A DNA stretch of 64,000 nt, from contig NVUJ01000001.1 of assembly GCA_002733135.1 (NCBI GenBank), positions 62,001-126,000 on the forward strand, in the 5' to 3' direction. The stretch comes from Cycloclasticus sp. GTDB taxonomy: Bacteria; Pseudomonadota; Gammaproteobacteria; Methylococcales; Cycloclasticaceae. A program made the position numbers and the translations under genes. A model generated the notes under the pieces. It was not told the origin of the DNA, ran no database searches, and was given only the letters and a program-made list of their open reading frames with translations. Positions 51,337 to 61,227 of this stretch are shown here, piece by piece (the stretch's first letter is position 1; each line of letters starts with the position of its first letter).

Positions 51337-51914
51337 TGATGAAGAAAAAGCTCGTATTGGCCTCAGCTTCTCCAAGGCGAGCTGAATTATTAAAACAAAT
51401 CGGCGTTGAATTTGAAACTAGGACGGTTGATATCGATGAAATGCCACAGGTAGACGAGTTGCCCGAGAATTATGTAAAGCGACTTGCTTTAGAGAAAGCA
51501 CGAGCAGCTCGTTTGTCGGACCAACAAAATGAGGTGCTGGTGTTGGGTTCTGACACGGCAGTGGTTATCGATGGTGATATTTTAGGCAAACCTCTAGACA
51601 AAGAACACGCACAAAGTATGTTGCGGCAGTTGTCAGGAAAAACCCACCAAGTACTAACATCAGTGGCTCTGATTGGCGCATATGAATCTTGTGTTATTTC
51701 TTTTAGCGATGTGACGTTTAAAATACTTACAGACGATGAAATAAAGGGGTATTGGGCTACTACTGAGCCATTTGGTAAAGCGGGAGCTTATGCTATTCAG
51801 GGCAAAGCGGCTAAATTTATAAAGCGATTAAATGGAAGTTTTTCGGGGGTGATGGGGCTGCCTTTGTATGAAACGTCTAAGTTACTCAAAGAACACGGGT
51901 TTATTATCGAGTGA
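51336..51914 (+). CDS. maf: Maf-family nucleoside triphosphate pyrophosphatase
   Basis: Maf proteins hydrolyse non-standard or canonical nucleoside triphosphates and are linked to septum inhibition. The 192 residues start KKLVLASASPRRAELL, then GSDTAVVIDGDILGKP and GKAGAYAIQGKAA. The location ahead of rng (maf-rng-yhdP) is as in E. coli, where this member is YhdE, a dTTP/UTP pyrophosphatase. Confidence 0.94.
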   Translation: MMKKKLVLASASPRRAELLKQIGVEFETRTVDIDEMPQVDELPENYVKRLALEKARAARLSDQQNEVLVLGSDTAVVIDGDILGKPLDKEHAQSMLRQLSGKTHQVLTSVALIGAYESCVISFSDVTFKILTDDEIKGYWATTEPFGKAGAYAIQGKAAKFIKRLNGSFSGVMGLPLYETSKLLKEHGFIIE

Positions 51915-51915
51915 A

Positions 51916-52164
51916 TTATTTTTTATTGGCTAAATTTCCGGCCTCATTTTTAATATCTAAGTCTTTAGCAATGGGGGAAAAACTTTGTGTTATGCCATCT
52001 CTACACTCGACGGCAGTGCTTACACCGGCGTAAATAGTAATACTTTTTACGCCTTGGTTATTTTTACATTTTTCATTAGCGATTTTTATGTCTGTTTCAT
52101 CCACAGATTGATAAAAACATCCCTGTAATAAGAGTAAAATTGAGGCAGTAAAAAGTATTTTCAT
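51916..52164 (-). CDS. Small predicted lipoprotein of unknown function
   Basis: The 82 residues begin with a lipoprotein signal, KILFTASILLLLQGC, followed by a polar domain with two further cysteines (EKC and VEC) that could form a disulfide. I recognise no family. It runs opposite to maf and rng with a stop 1 base past maf, and its own start 66 bases from rng. The clear signal peptide and lipobox support its being real. Confidence 0.6.
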   Translation of the reverse strand: MKILFTASILLLLQGCFYQSVDETDIKIANEKCKNNQGVKSITIYAGVSTAVECRDGITQSFSPIAKDLDIKNEAGNLANKK

Positions 52165-52230
52165 AGTAAAGTAATAAGCTCGATTAATAAGTAGTCATCA
52201 TAACGAAACAAAGGACAGTTTGGAAATAGA

Positions 52231-53682
52231 ATGAGCGATGAAATTCTAATTAATATTACACCTCCGGAGACGAGGGTCGCGGTGCTTGAGAATGGTGTGC
52301 TTCAAGAACTTATTATAGAGCGGCAGCGCAAGCGGGATATAGTGGGTAATTTATATCATGGTGAAGTATGCCGTGTGATGCCAGGTATGCAAGCTGCTTT
52401 TGTTGAAATAGGCCTTGGTAGAGCGGGGTTTTTACACGCTTCAGATGTGCTGGTAAATGGTGCGGAACCGACAGAAGAAAAAGGCATAGAACGTTTTTTG
52501 CATCAAGGTCAACAAGTAGTCGTTCAAGTACTAAAGGCACCGCTAGGAACGAAGGGTCCACGATTAACAATGAATATCTCCATCCCTTCACGTTACCAGG
52601 TGTTTTTACCCTATTCCGATAAGTTGGCGCTGTCTGTCCAATTAGAAGACGAAGCCGAACGTGAAAGGTTACTGGCTTGTATGGAGGTATGTAAAAAGCA
52701 AGGTTATTCAGGTGGTTATATTGCGAGAACTGCAGCTGAAGGGGTAGATGGTGAGAATATTCGTGCGGATATGTTGTTTCTTAATAAGCTTTGGGAGGTT
52801 ATCAATGAACAGATTTTATCCTCGAAGCTAGGGCTTATATACGAAGACTTACCGTTATCATCCAAAATATTAAGAGATTGGTATCAATCGTCAGTCACAA
52901 AAATTGTTGTTGATTCAAACAGTAATTATGAGCGAATGACGGACTTTGCTAAGAAATTTATGCCAGAAGTTAGTTCATTGCTTGAGCTGTACAAGGGTGG
53001 CCGGCCTTTATTTGATATGTACAATATTGAAAGTGAGATCAAATGCGCACTGGACCGAAAAGTGCCTTTGAAGTCTGGTGGGCACCTTGTGTTTGACCAA
53101 ACTGAAGCGATGACGACGGTAGACGTTAATACGGGAAGTTACCTTGGGCGCGGCAACCAAGAGCAAACAATTTTTAAAACAAACCTTGAAGCGGCTCAAG
53201 CAACAGCTCGTCAACTTCGACTTAGAAACTTGGGCGGAATTATCATTGTCGATTTTATAGATATGCAAAATGAGGACCATAAAGACTCCGTTTTGCAATC
53301 TCTTGAAAAGGCGATGAGTAAAGACCACGCAAAATTTAGTATCAGTAATGTCTCTGAATTAGGCCTAGTAGAAATGACTAGAAAACGTACAAGGGAGAGT
53401 TTAGAACAAGTGATGTGTGAACCTTGTGAGACATGTTCCGGCACAGGCAAGGTGCGCACACCTGATACAACGTGCTATGAGATCTTTCGTGAAATTATGC
53501 GAGATGCGCGTCAATACGAGGCGAAAGAGTTGTTGGTGCTCGCCTCAAATGAAGTGGTTGAAATGTTGCTAGACGAAGAATCTAGTACCTTGGCAGATTT
53601 AGAGTCCTTTGTTGGTATTAGTATTCGATTTAGGGCAGAAAGTGAATATACCCAGGAACAGTACGATGTCGTATTGGTCTAA
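52231..53682 (+). CDS. rng: Ribonuclease G
   Basis: RNase G matures the 16S rRNA 5' end and decays some mRNAs. The 483 residues match the RNase E/G catalytic core: S1 domain (GNLYHGEVCRVMPGMQAAFVEIG), RNase H-like and 5' sensor regions, DVNTGSYLGRGNQEQ with the catalytic Asp, DFIDMQNEDH, and the zinc-link CEPCETCSGTG. The long C-terminal scaffold of RNase E is missing, so it is RNase G. Confidence 0.96.
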   Translation: MSDEILINITPPETRVAVLENGVLQELIIERQRKRDIVGNLYHGEVCRVMPGMQAAFVEIGLGRAGFLHASDVLVNGAEPTEEKGIERFLHQGQQVVVQVLKAPLGTKGPRLTMNISIPSRYQVFLPYSDKLALSVQLEDEAERERLLACMEVCKKQGYSGGYIARTAAEGVDGENIRADMLFLNKLWEVINEQILSSKLGLIYEDLPLSSKILRDWYQSSVTKIVVDSNSNYERMTDFAKKFMPEVSSLLELYKGGRPLFDMYNIESEIKCALDRKVPLKSGGHLVFDQTEAMTTVDVNTGSYLGRGNQEQTIFKTNLEAAQATARQLRLRNLGGIIIVDFIDMQNEDHKDSVLQSLEKAMSKDHAKFSISNVSELGLVEMTRKRTRESLEQVMCEPCETCSGTGKVRTPDTTCYEIFREIMRDARQYEAKELLVLASNEVVEMLLDEESSTLADLESFVGISIRFRAESEYTQEQYDVVLV

Positions 53683-53699
53683 CGTTAAAGGTTATATTG

Positions 53700-56600
53700 A
53701 TGAGTAAGGTTCGCCTATTTGGTCATTCGTTGCTGTGGGTTTTTACGGTCAGTGTTGTGGCGCTAGCCATTTTGTTGGTTATTGCGCGTCTTCTTATTAC
53801 ACAAATTCCAGCGTATAAAAATGATCTTGAAGTGTACCTTAGCGACGAAATTGGGGCGCAAGTCAGCATCGGTAAGATGTCAGCGGCTATGGATGGGTTT
53901 CGTCCGCAGCTTAGGCTGACAGAAATTCAGTTAGACGAACTAAAGAATCAATCGAGCACACTGCACATAGGTGAAATTCGCTTAGCGTTTGATCCGCTTG
54001 GGTTTGTTTTGGGGGAGGTGTCGCCAAACAAAATCATCATTATAAATACGAGCATATCTATTAAACGATTTTCCGATGGGCACGTATCTATTGTTGGACT
54101 ATCTGACGATAAAAATAGTGGCGCATCCTCAGGTGACTTTTCATGGTTATTAGAAGATGGTGACTTTGAAGTTATAAATAGCCAACTGATTTGGCAAGAT
54201 GATATGCGAGATTTGCCAGATGTCACCTTAAAAAATGCCAATGTAATCTTTCGAAACAGCCATCAAGAGCATGCGCTTAAAATGACGGCTGAGCTACCAG
54301 GCGATACGCAAGGCACCTTCACTTTTTCAATTAATGTGACAGGTGATGTGCTAACGACGAATGAGTGGAATGCTGAGGGCTATTTAAACGCGTCTAATAT
54401 TGATGTTGATGAGTATTTTATCCGCCTCAAGGTGGATGAGTTTTCGGTAAAGCAGGGTGTCGCTAACTTGGAAATGTGGAGTACTTGGAATAATGCCGAG
54501 TTAGTTCAAGTAAAAGGTAATACATTGGTCAATGATGTGAAGCTGCTACAGCTGGATAAGGAGCTTGAGTTAAGCAGTTTGGAAAGCCAATTCGATTGGC
54601 AGAAAACATTAAATGGTTGGTCTCTAAAAACGCAGAACTTTTCTTTTAAGAATGATGATGAAAATCAAGAAAAAAGCCAGTTTGCTGTGCAATATGAAAA
54701 GCCAAAAGGAGCTGAATACACGCTAACTATTGCTGCTGACGGAATTAATCTAAAGGCGATTTCAGATGTAGTTCGCCATTCAAATATTTTAGAAGCCGAA
54801 CAGCTTTCTTTGCTTCACAAGACAAGATTAAGCGGTACGTTAAACACTGCTTGGCTCAAAATAAACGCGAATGACGAGCTCATAAACTGGGCTGCTTGCG
54901 GCACATTAAAAGGTTTTTCAAGCGACGCTTATGAGCAACTACCCTCTATAGAAAACTTTAGCGGGATACTTTGTTCAACACAGGATAAGGGTTGGTTAGA
55001 TGTTGATATGCACAAAGGGTCAGTTGATTTTAAAGGATTATTTAGAGACCCTATTGTCATTGAGGATTTAGAAGGCCGGTTAACATGGTTTAGAGCTGGT
55101 GATGGGCTTGAAATCAAGACAGATCGGCTTGCTCTTAAGTCACCTCATATCGCTACAACATCACGTATAGATATTAAAATTCCAACATCAGGCGCTTCTC
55201 CAATTGTTGATTTACAGACAAACTTCGGTAAAGCAGATGCTCGTTCTACGTCTAAATACTTGCCCGTCGGCATCATGAGTAACGATGTTGTTGAGTGGTT
55301 GGATGAAGCTTTTATTGAAGGCGAGGTTGTCGGTGGTGGCCTCGTTTTGAAAGGAGAGTTGAACGATTTTCCTTATCGACATAAAGAAGGTATTTTTCAA
55401 GTGTTGTTTGATGTGGACGGCTTAAATTTACATTATGCGAACAAATGGCCTGATGTAATCAATATTTCTACTGAAGTGGAATTTAAGAACCAAGGTTTGA
55501 AAATAAACGCCCATAAAGGACACATTTCAGCCAATAGAATTAAACAAGCGTTTGTTGGGGTAAGCGACCTCGAAAATGATAAATACTTAATTATCGATGG
55601 TGTGGTTGAAGATGATATTAGTGGGCTCTATCGTTTTTTTAAACAGTCTCCACTTAAAAGTACGCTCAGTACGCTACTTGATATTAGTGTTAGTAAAGGG
55701 CCGGCTGTGGTCGATCTTAATATCAAGATTCCATTATTAGAAGGGCTAGAAACAGACGTTGAAGCACAAGCAACGTTAACGGCTAACACACTAACATTCC
55801 CTGATTATGATGTAGTGGTAGAAGGTATTAATGGTGTGCTCACGTATAATAAACATGGGCTCGCTGCTAAGTCTCTTGCCGCGAGTGTTTTTGGTGAGAA
55901 AACGAAAGTTGACATCAGACCTGATGATGGCAGTACAGTTATTAATGCTTTAGGTAATGTTAATGTAGCAACGTTGGCTAAAAAGTACCCCTCAACAGCT
56001 TGGAAAGAAATACACGGTAGTAGTCGAGCTCAGATGACAATTAATCTGCCGAATGCTGGTTTGACAGGTGACGCTGTCACGAGTATTACGTTGAAAAGTG
56101 ATTTAAAAGGTATTGCCGTTGATTTGCCGCAACCGCTAGGTAAAGATAAGGGCACTCCAATTCCATTCGAATTGATGACGGTTCTTGGTCAAGAAACCCT
56201 GCCTCTCACAATAGCGTATGGGGAACAATTGCAAGGCGTATTTCAATTTATCGAGAATACGTCAAATAACCTCGAATTTGCAAAGGGTGATATCCGCCTA
56301 GGTAAAGTGCCCGCCAAACTACCGGTAAATGCCGGCATGCAATTATCAGGTGTTATCAGTCATTTAAATATTGGTGAGTGGCAAAAAGCCTTAGACTTTG
56401 GGGCTGACACGTCAGTTTCAAGCAGTATGGTTAACCAACTTAATCTTGGTATTGGTGAGTTAAATTTGTTGGATACCTCATTCAATGACGTTCAATTAAC
56501 TGGACAACATAGCAATGATAGTTGGTCTGGGGAAATAAGTAGTCCGGTTATTATAGGGCAGTACCATTTGCCAGATGAGTTGAGCGCTAATAAACGCATC

Positions 56601-57605
56601 ACACTAGAGCTAAAGGCACTATATTTACCTGAGACAGAAACTATAGAACTTGATGAGAAACGCTCGCCTTTAAGTCCTGATAATATTCCAAACGTCGACT
56701 TGAGAAGTGAGAAATTTTTTATTGGTGAGTCTAATCTAGGCCAATTAGAGTTGCAGCTTCGGCAGAAAGATAACGGTATGATTATTCAAAAATTGTCGTT
56801 AAATTCTGAACGGGATGAACTCATTGCAAATGGTGCTTGGGAGATTCAAGACGGACAAAGTCGAACGGGTCTTATTGGCAAGTTAAGCAGTAAGTCATTG
56901 GGGTCATTGTTAAAAGAAACAGGAATTACCTCTAAGTTAAAAGATGCACCTACCGATATTAATTTTGATTTACATTGGCCAGGTGAGCCACAAGAGTTCT
57001 CAAAAAATCATCTTAGTGGGTTTGCCCAAATTAAGTCAGGTAAGGGACGTTTGCTGGATGTTGAGCCAGGTATCGGACGAGTGTTTGGTTTGTTGAGCCT
57101 AAGCACCTTACAGCGACGTTTACAGTTAGATTTTAGCGATTTGGTGCAAAAAGGGATGAGTTTCGACAAAATTAAAGGACGGTTAGTTATTGTGGATGGT
57201 GAAGCACAAACAAACCGTTTTTATTTAGAAAGTCCATCAGCACGTTTAGATTTCCAGGGTCGCATTGGGCTCGCGACAGAAGACGTAGATCAGTTGGTTA
57301 CCGTAACACCAAATACGACAGAAAGTTTGCCCGTGGCAGGCGCAATAGCTGGCGGTCCATTGGTGGGTGCAGCCATTTTTCTAGTACAAAAAATAGCCGG
57401 TAAAACGGTGAATAAATTTGCCGGTTATCAATACCGAGTGACGGGGCCTTGGGGTAATCCAAAAATTGAACAAATCAGCCAACCAGGGGGTAAGATTTTT
57501 GGTTTTATGGATAATATTTTAACCCCGGTGTTTGACGCAACAATTGGGCGATTACCTTTAAACACATCCGCCAATAAACAACAGTTGAATAATGCTAATA
57601 AGTAA
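53700..57605 (+). CDS. yhdP: YhdP/AsmA-like envelope protein
   Basis: YhdP is a very large inner-membrane protein thought to help move phospholipid to the outer membrane. From the ATG at 53700 it has 1301 residues: one N-terminal membrane helix (LLWVFTVSVVALAILLVIARLL) and a long beta-rich periplasmic part, ending with the AsmA-like C-terminal region (GRVFGLLSLSTLQRRLQLDFSDL, FAGYQYRVTGPWGNPKIE). The track ORF opens at TTG 53697. AAAGG lies about 8 bases before the chosen ATG. The order rng-yhdP is conserved. Confidence 0.92.
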   Translation: MSKVRLFGHSLLWVFTVSVVALAILLVIARLLITQIPAYKNDLEVYLSDEIGAQVSIGKMSAAMDGFRPQLRLTEIQLDELKNQSSTLHIGEIRLAFDPLGFVLGEVSPNKIIIINTSISIKRFSDGHVSIVGLSDDKNSGASSGDFSWLLEDGDFEVINSQLIWQDDMRDLPDVTLKNANVIFRNSHQEHALKMTAELPGDTQGTFTFSINVTGDVLTTNEWNAEGYLNASNIDVDEYFIRLKVDEFSVKQGVANLEMWSTWNNAELVQVKGNTLVNDVKLLQLDKELELSSLESQFDWQKTLNGWSLKTQNFSFKNDDENQEKSQFAVQYEKPKGAEYTLTIAADGINLKAISDVVRHSNILEAEQLSLLHKTRLSGTLNTAWLKINANDELINWAACGTLKGFSSDAYEQLPSIENFSGILCSTQDKGWLDVDMHKGSVDFKGLFRDPIVIEDLEGRLTWFRAGDGLEIKTDRLALKSPHIATTSRIDIKIPTSGASPIVDLQTNFGKADARSTSKYLPVGIMSNDVVEWLDEAFIEGEVVGGGLVLKGELNDFPYRHKEGIFQVLFDVDGLNLHYANKWPDVINISTEVEFKNQGLKINAHKGHISANRIKQAFVGVSDLENDKYLIIDGVVEDDISGLYRFFKQSPLKSTLSTLLDISVSKGPAVVDLNIKIPLLEGLETDVEAQATLTANTLTFPDYDVVVEGINGVLTYNKHGLAAKSLAASVFGEKTKVDIRPDDGSTVINALGNVNVATLAKKYPSTAWKEIHGSSRAQMTINLPNAGLTGDAVTSITLKSDLKGIAVDLPQPLGKDKGTPIPFELMTVLGQETLPLTIAYGEQLQGVFQFIENTSNNLEFAKGDIRLGKVPAKLPVNAGMQLSGVISHLNIGEWQKALDFGADTSVSSSMVNQLNLGIGELNLLDTSFNDVQLTGQHSNDSWSGEISSPVIIGQYHLPDELSANKRITLELKALYLPETETIELDEKRSPLSPDNIPNVDLRSEKFFIGESNLGQLELQLRQKDNGMIIQKLSLNSERDELIANGAWEIQDGQSRTGLIGKLSSKSLGSLLKETGITSKLKDAPTDINFDLHWPGEPQEFSKNHLSGFAQIKSGKGRLLDVEPGIGRVFGLLSLSTLQRRLQLDFSDLVQKGMSFDKIKGRLVIVDGEAQTNRFYLESPSARLDFQGRIGLATEDVDQLVTVTPNTTESLPVAGAIAGGPLVGAAIFLVQKIAGKTVNKFAGYQYRVTGPWGNPKIEQISQPGGKIFGFMDNILTPVFDATIGRLPLNTSANKQQLNNANK

Positions 57606-58416
57606 CGAATGGACAGTAGTTGTTGTTCAGATGGTGTCGTCGAACCAAGTAGACGAAAACTTAAGGACCATTGAGCGTAAGGTACAAGAAGCTGTTTCGA
57701 AGGGCGCTAAATTGGTGGTTCTGCCTGAAAATTTTGCCTTAATGGCAAATGATTCAAAACAGCTTTTAGCAATAGCTGAAAAGCTAGGTTCAGGCACTAT
57801 TCAAGATTTCTTAAGTGACGTGGCAGCAACACATAGTTGCTGGATTGTGGCAGGTTCATTACCGGTTAGCTCGGGTGATAAGAATAAAGTTTTTGCCACG
57901 TGTATTGTGTATAACGATGTGGGTCGTCAAGTTGCGTATTACCATAAAATGCATTTATTCGATGTAAATGTAGACGATGGCAAGGGACGTTATCGAGAGT
58001 CAGATACGTTTATGGCTGGCAGTGAGGTGGTTGCTGTGGAAACGCCCTTTGGATTGATGGGATTATCGATTTGCTATGATTTGAGGTTTCCAGAGTTATA
58101 CCGCCAATTATTAGAAAAAGGCGTAGATTTTTTTGTGGTACCTTCTGCGTTCACTAAAATTACGGGGCGTGCGCATTGGTCACTGTTATGCCGAGCTAGA
58201 GCGGTTGAGAACGCTTGTTATGTCCTTGCGTCGAATCAAGGTGGCGCGCATGTTAATGGTCGAGAAACTTACGGGCATAGTATGATTGTTGATCCATGGG
58301 GAGAGGTGTTGGATGAGGTGCAAGAAGGTGAAGGTTTTGCGGTCGCAACGCTTAAAAAGTCCCGACTGGAAGAGATAAGGCAGTCGTTTCCGGCGATTAA
58401 ACATAGAAAAATTTAA
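57592..58416 (+). CDS. Nitrilase-superfamily carbon-nitrogen hydrolase (Nit/omega-amidase type)
   Basis: The 274 residues have the catalytic triad of the nitrilase family: Glu in VLPENFALM, Lys in YYHKMHLFDV and Cys in LSICYDLRFPELYR. The YDLRFPELYR motif is characteristic of the Nit1/Nit2 branch, which includes omega-amidase and deaminated-glutathione amidase. Deaminated glutathione repair is plausible here, since gshA is in the genome, but this is inferred. It overlaps yhdP by 14 bases and precedes tldD. Confidence 0.88.
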   Translation: MLISNEWTVVVVQMVSSNQVDENLRTIERKVQEAVSKGAKLVVLPENFALMANDSKQLLAIAEKLGSGTIQDFLSDVAATHSCWIVAGSLPVSSGDKNKVFATCIVYNDVGRQVAYYHKMHLFDVNVDDGKGRYRESDTFMAGSEVVAVETPFGLMGLSICYDLRFPELYRQLLEKGVDFFVVPSAFTKITGRAHWSLLCRARAVENACYVLASNQGGAHVNGRETYGHSMIVDPWGEVLDEVQEGEGFAVATLKKSRLEEIRQSFPAIKHRKI

Positions 58417-58431
58417 ACGATGAGATATTGA

Positions 58432-59874
58432 ATGAGCAATGTAATTGAACAAGCAGAAAACATAATTCTTAAACCGGTCGGTTTATCCATTAACGATATC
58501 GATCAAGTGATGGGGAGTATGCTAAGTAAGCCGATAGACCAGGCGGATATTTATTTTCAATCGTCCCGTAGTGAATCTTGGATGCTAGAAGATGGGATTG
58601 TAAAAGAAGGAAATTATAATATCGAACAGGGTGTTGGGCTACGCGCAATCAGCGGTGAAAAAACGGGTTTTGCCTATAGCGAAGAACTGGCTTTGCCAAA
58701 TTTATTAGATGCGGCTAAAAGCGTTAAAGCGATAGCTAGCCGCGGCGAATCGGGTGTTTTAAGGCCTACATCACGTCAAACTGTGCCAAGTTTGTATGCA
58801 GCTATTGATCCTTTAAGTACGCTAAGCGATGAAGACAAGGTGTCTTTTTTAAAGTCGATTGATAAACAAACGCGCCAAATTGATTCACGTATCGAACAAG
58901 TTATAGTCAGTTTGGTGGGTGTTTACGAAGTGATTTTAGTGGCAACGAATGAGGGGCAATTAAGTAGTGACATTAGGCCATTGGTTAGAATGAATGTGTC
59001 GGTGATTGTTGAGGAAAACGGTCGCCGTGAGCAAGGTAGTTCAGGTGGTGGTGGACGTCAGGGCTACGAGTTTTTTATGCAAGATGACCGTGCGATGGAT
59101 TACGCACGTGAAGCAGTTCGGCTAGCAACGGTAAGCCTTGAAGCTGTTGCTGCACCAGCGGGTACTATGACAGTGGTTTTAGGGCCAGGTTGGCCGGGTA
59201 TTTTATTGCACGAGGCGATAGGGCATGGCTTAGAAGGGGACTTTAATCGTAAAGGCAGTTCAGCATTCAGTGGGCGTATCGGCGAGAAGGTGGCTTCTCC
59301 TTTGTGTACGGTCGTCGATGACGGTACGTTAGTGGATAGGCGAGGGTCTTTATCCATTGATGACGAAGGCGTGCAAACCCAATGCACCACGTTGATTGAA
59401 AACGGTGTCTTGAAAGGGTATATGCAAGACAAGATGAATGCACGTTTGATGGGGCAAACTCCGACTGGAAATGGACGCCGTGAATCGTATGCGCATCTTC
59501 CGATGCCGAGAATGACCAATACTTATATGTTGGCGGGTAAAAGCGACCCCGGTGAGGTTATTTCCTCGGTAAAAAATGGTTTATATGCCGTGAATTTTTC
59601 AGGTGGGCAGGTGGATATTACGTCAGGAAAGTTTGTGTTCTCTGCTAGTGAGGCGTATTTGATTGAAAACGGTAAGGTCACAAAACCAGTGAAAGGGGCG
59701 ACCTTAATTGGTAATGGTCCAGATGTGTTAACAAAGGTCACTATGGTGGGTAATGATCTTGAGTTAGATTCTGGTGTTGGGACTTGCGGCAAAGAAGGGC
59801 AAAGTGTGCCCGTCGGTGTTGGTCAACCAACGCTAAAGATTGATGGCATGACAGTAGGTGGCACGCATGCCTAA
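58432..59874 (+). CDS. tldD: Metalloprotease subunit TldD
   Basis: TldD and its partner TldE (PmbA) form a heterodimeric zinc metalloprotease that degrades unfolded peptides and antitoxin CcdA and matures microcin B17. The 480 residues contain the active-site zinc-binding [11 protein letters not shown] (HExxxH type), [11 protein letters not shown] and [21 protein letters not shown]. The pmbA gene overlaps its stop by 8 bases, matching the paired function. Confidence 0.95.
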   Translation: MSNVIEQAENIILKPVGLSINDIDQVMGSMLSKPIDQADIYFQSSRSESWMLEDGIVKEGNYNIEQGVGLRAISGEKTGFAYSEELALPNLLDAAKSVKAIASRGESGVLRPTSRQTVPSLYAAIDPLSTLSDEDKVSFLKSIDKQTRQIDSRIEQVIVSLVGVYEVILVATNEGQLSSDIRPLVRMNVSVIVEENGRREQGSSGGGGRQGYEFFMQDDRAMDYAREAVRLATVSLEAVAAPAGTMTVVLGPGWPGILLHEAIGHGLEGDFNRKGSSAFSGRIGEKVASPLCTVVDDGTLVDRRGSLSIDDEGVQTQCTTLIENGVLKGYMQDKMNARLMGQTPTGNGRRESYAHLPMPRMTNTYMLAGKSDPGEVISSVKNGLYAVNFSGGQVDITSGKFVFSASEAYLIENGKVTKPVKGATLIGNGPDVLTKVTMVGNDLELDSGVGTCGKEGQSVPVGVGQPTLKIDGMTVGGTHA

Positions 59875-61222
59875 TACTAAAAGTTCTGTTCAGTCTATGG
59901 AGTGCGAAACGGATCGTCTGAAAAATATTGCTGCCGACATTTTATCGGAAGCAAAAAAACAAGGTGCCGACCAAGTGGAAACGGCGGTAAGCATTGGTAA
60001 TGGCTTATCTGTTAATGCAAGGATGGCTGAGGTTGAAACGATAGAGCACCATAGAGATCAGGGTGTTGGCGTTACCGTTTACAAGGGCAAAAGAAAAGGT
60101 TCTGCGAGCTCAACAGATTTTGATACAGGTTCAATTAAAGAAATGGTGAGCGCCGCGTGTGCCATTGCTCAACACGCAGAAGAAGACCCGTTTTCAGGAT
60201 TACCCGAACAACATCAATTGGCAACACATTTTCCGGAGTTGTCGCTAAATCATCCGTGGGGAATCAGTACCGAACAGGCTATTGAAATGGCCGTCAATTG
60301 TGAAAATGCAGCGAGAAGTTTTGATAAGTGCATAACAAACTCTGAGGGGGCGGGCATTCAAACCTTTGAAGGGACTCGGGTGATGGCTAATAGTCTGGGT
60401 TTTAATCATGGATACCCTGCGAGCCGGCACAGTATGAGTTGTTCAGTTATTGGTGAAAAAGACGGGAATATGCAGCGTGATTATTGGTATACCAGTGCTC
60501 GAAATTCTTTGGATTTGGATACACCAGTTGAAGTCGGTGAAAAAGCTGCTAGCCGGACTGTCAGTCGACTGGGAGCGAGATCTATCAGCACTAGGAAATG
60601 CCCAGTTATGTTTGCTGCGGAGGTGGCGGGAGGTTTTGTTGGGCATTTTATTTCAGCTATTAGAGGTGGTAACTTATATCGAAAATCATCTTTTTTGTTG
60701 GATAGTTTGAATCAACAAGTGTTCCCAACGTTTATTAACATTCATGAGCAACCCCATTTGTTACAAGGAATAGGCAGCACCGCGTATGATTCAGAAGGTG
60801 TTGCAACAGTGCCGCGCCATATCGTCGATGGAGGTGTTGTGCAAGGTTACGTGCTTAGTAGTTATTCTGCTCGAAAATTGGGTATGCAGAGTACGGCTAA
60901 CGCTGGCGGTGTACATAATTTGACCGTCGAGTCAGGTGATTATAATTTTCAGCAAATGCTCCAAAAAATGAACACAGGTTTACTGGTAACCGAGCTAATT
61001 GGGCAGGGTGTTAATACATTGACGGGTGATTACTCTAGGGGTGCGGCGGGATATTGGGTAGAAAATGGACATATTCAGTATCCCGTTGAAGAGGTAACGA
61101 TTGCAGGAAATTTAAAAGATATGTTTCAATCAATTGTTGCCGTTGGCAATGATGTTGATCTACGGGGTAATACGCGAACAGGCTCAATTTTAATTGAGGA
61201 AATGACCCTCGCCGGTCAATAG
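59867..61222 (+). CDS. pmbA: Metalloprotease subunit PmbA (TldE)
   Basis: PmbA is the non-catalytic partner of TldD. The sequence includes [15 protein letters not shown] near the N-terminus, [32 protein letters not shown] and [31 protein letters not shown], all usual in the family, and it lacks the HExxxH motif. The ATG at 59867 overlaps tldD; the track begins at a GTG (59858). Confidence 0.95.
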   Translation: MPNTKSSVQSMECETDRLKNIAADILSEAKKQGADQVETAVSIGNGLSVNARMAEVETIEHHRDQGVGVTVYKGKRKGSASSTDFDTGSIKEMVSAACAIAQHAEEDPFSGLPEQHQLATHFPELSLNHPWGISTEQAIEMAVNCENAARSFDKCITNSEGAGIQTFEGTRVMANSLGFNHGYPASRHSMSCSVIGEKDGNMQRDYWYTSARNSLDLDTPVEVGEKAASRTVSRLGARSISTRKCPVMFAAEVAGGFVGHFISAIRGGNLYRKSSFLLDSLNQQVFPTFINIHEQPHLLQGIGSTAYDSEGVATVPRHIVDGGVVQGYVLSSYSARKLGMQSTANAGGVHNLTVESGDYNFQQMLQKMNTGLLVTELIGQGVNTLTGDYSRGAAGYWVENGHIQYPVEEVTIAGNLKDMFQSIVAVGNDVDLRGNTRTGSILIEEMTLAGQ

Positions 61223-61227
61223 GGTTT

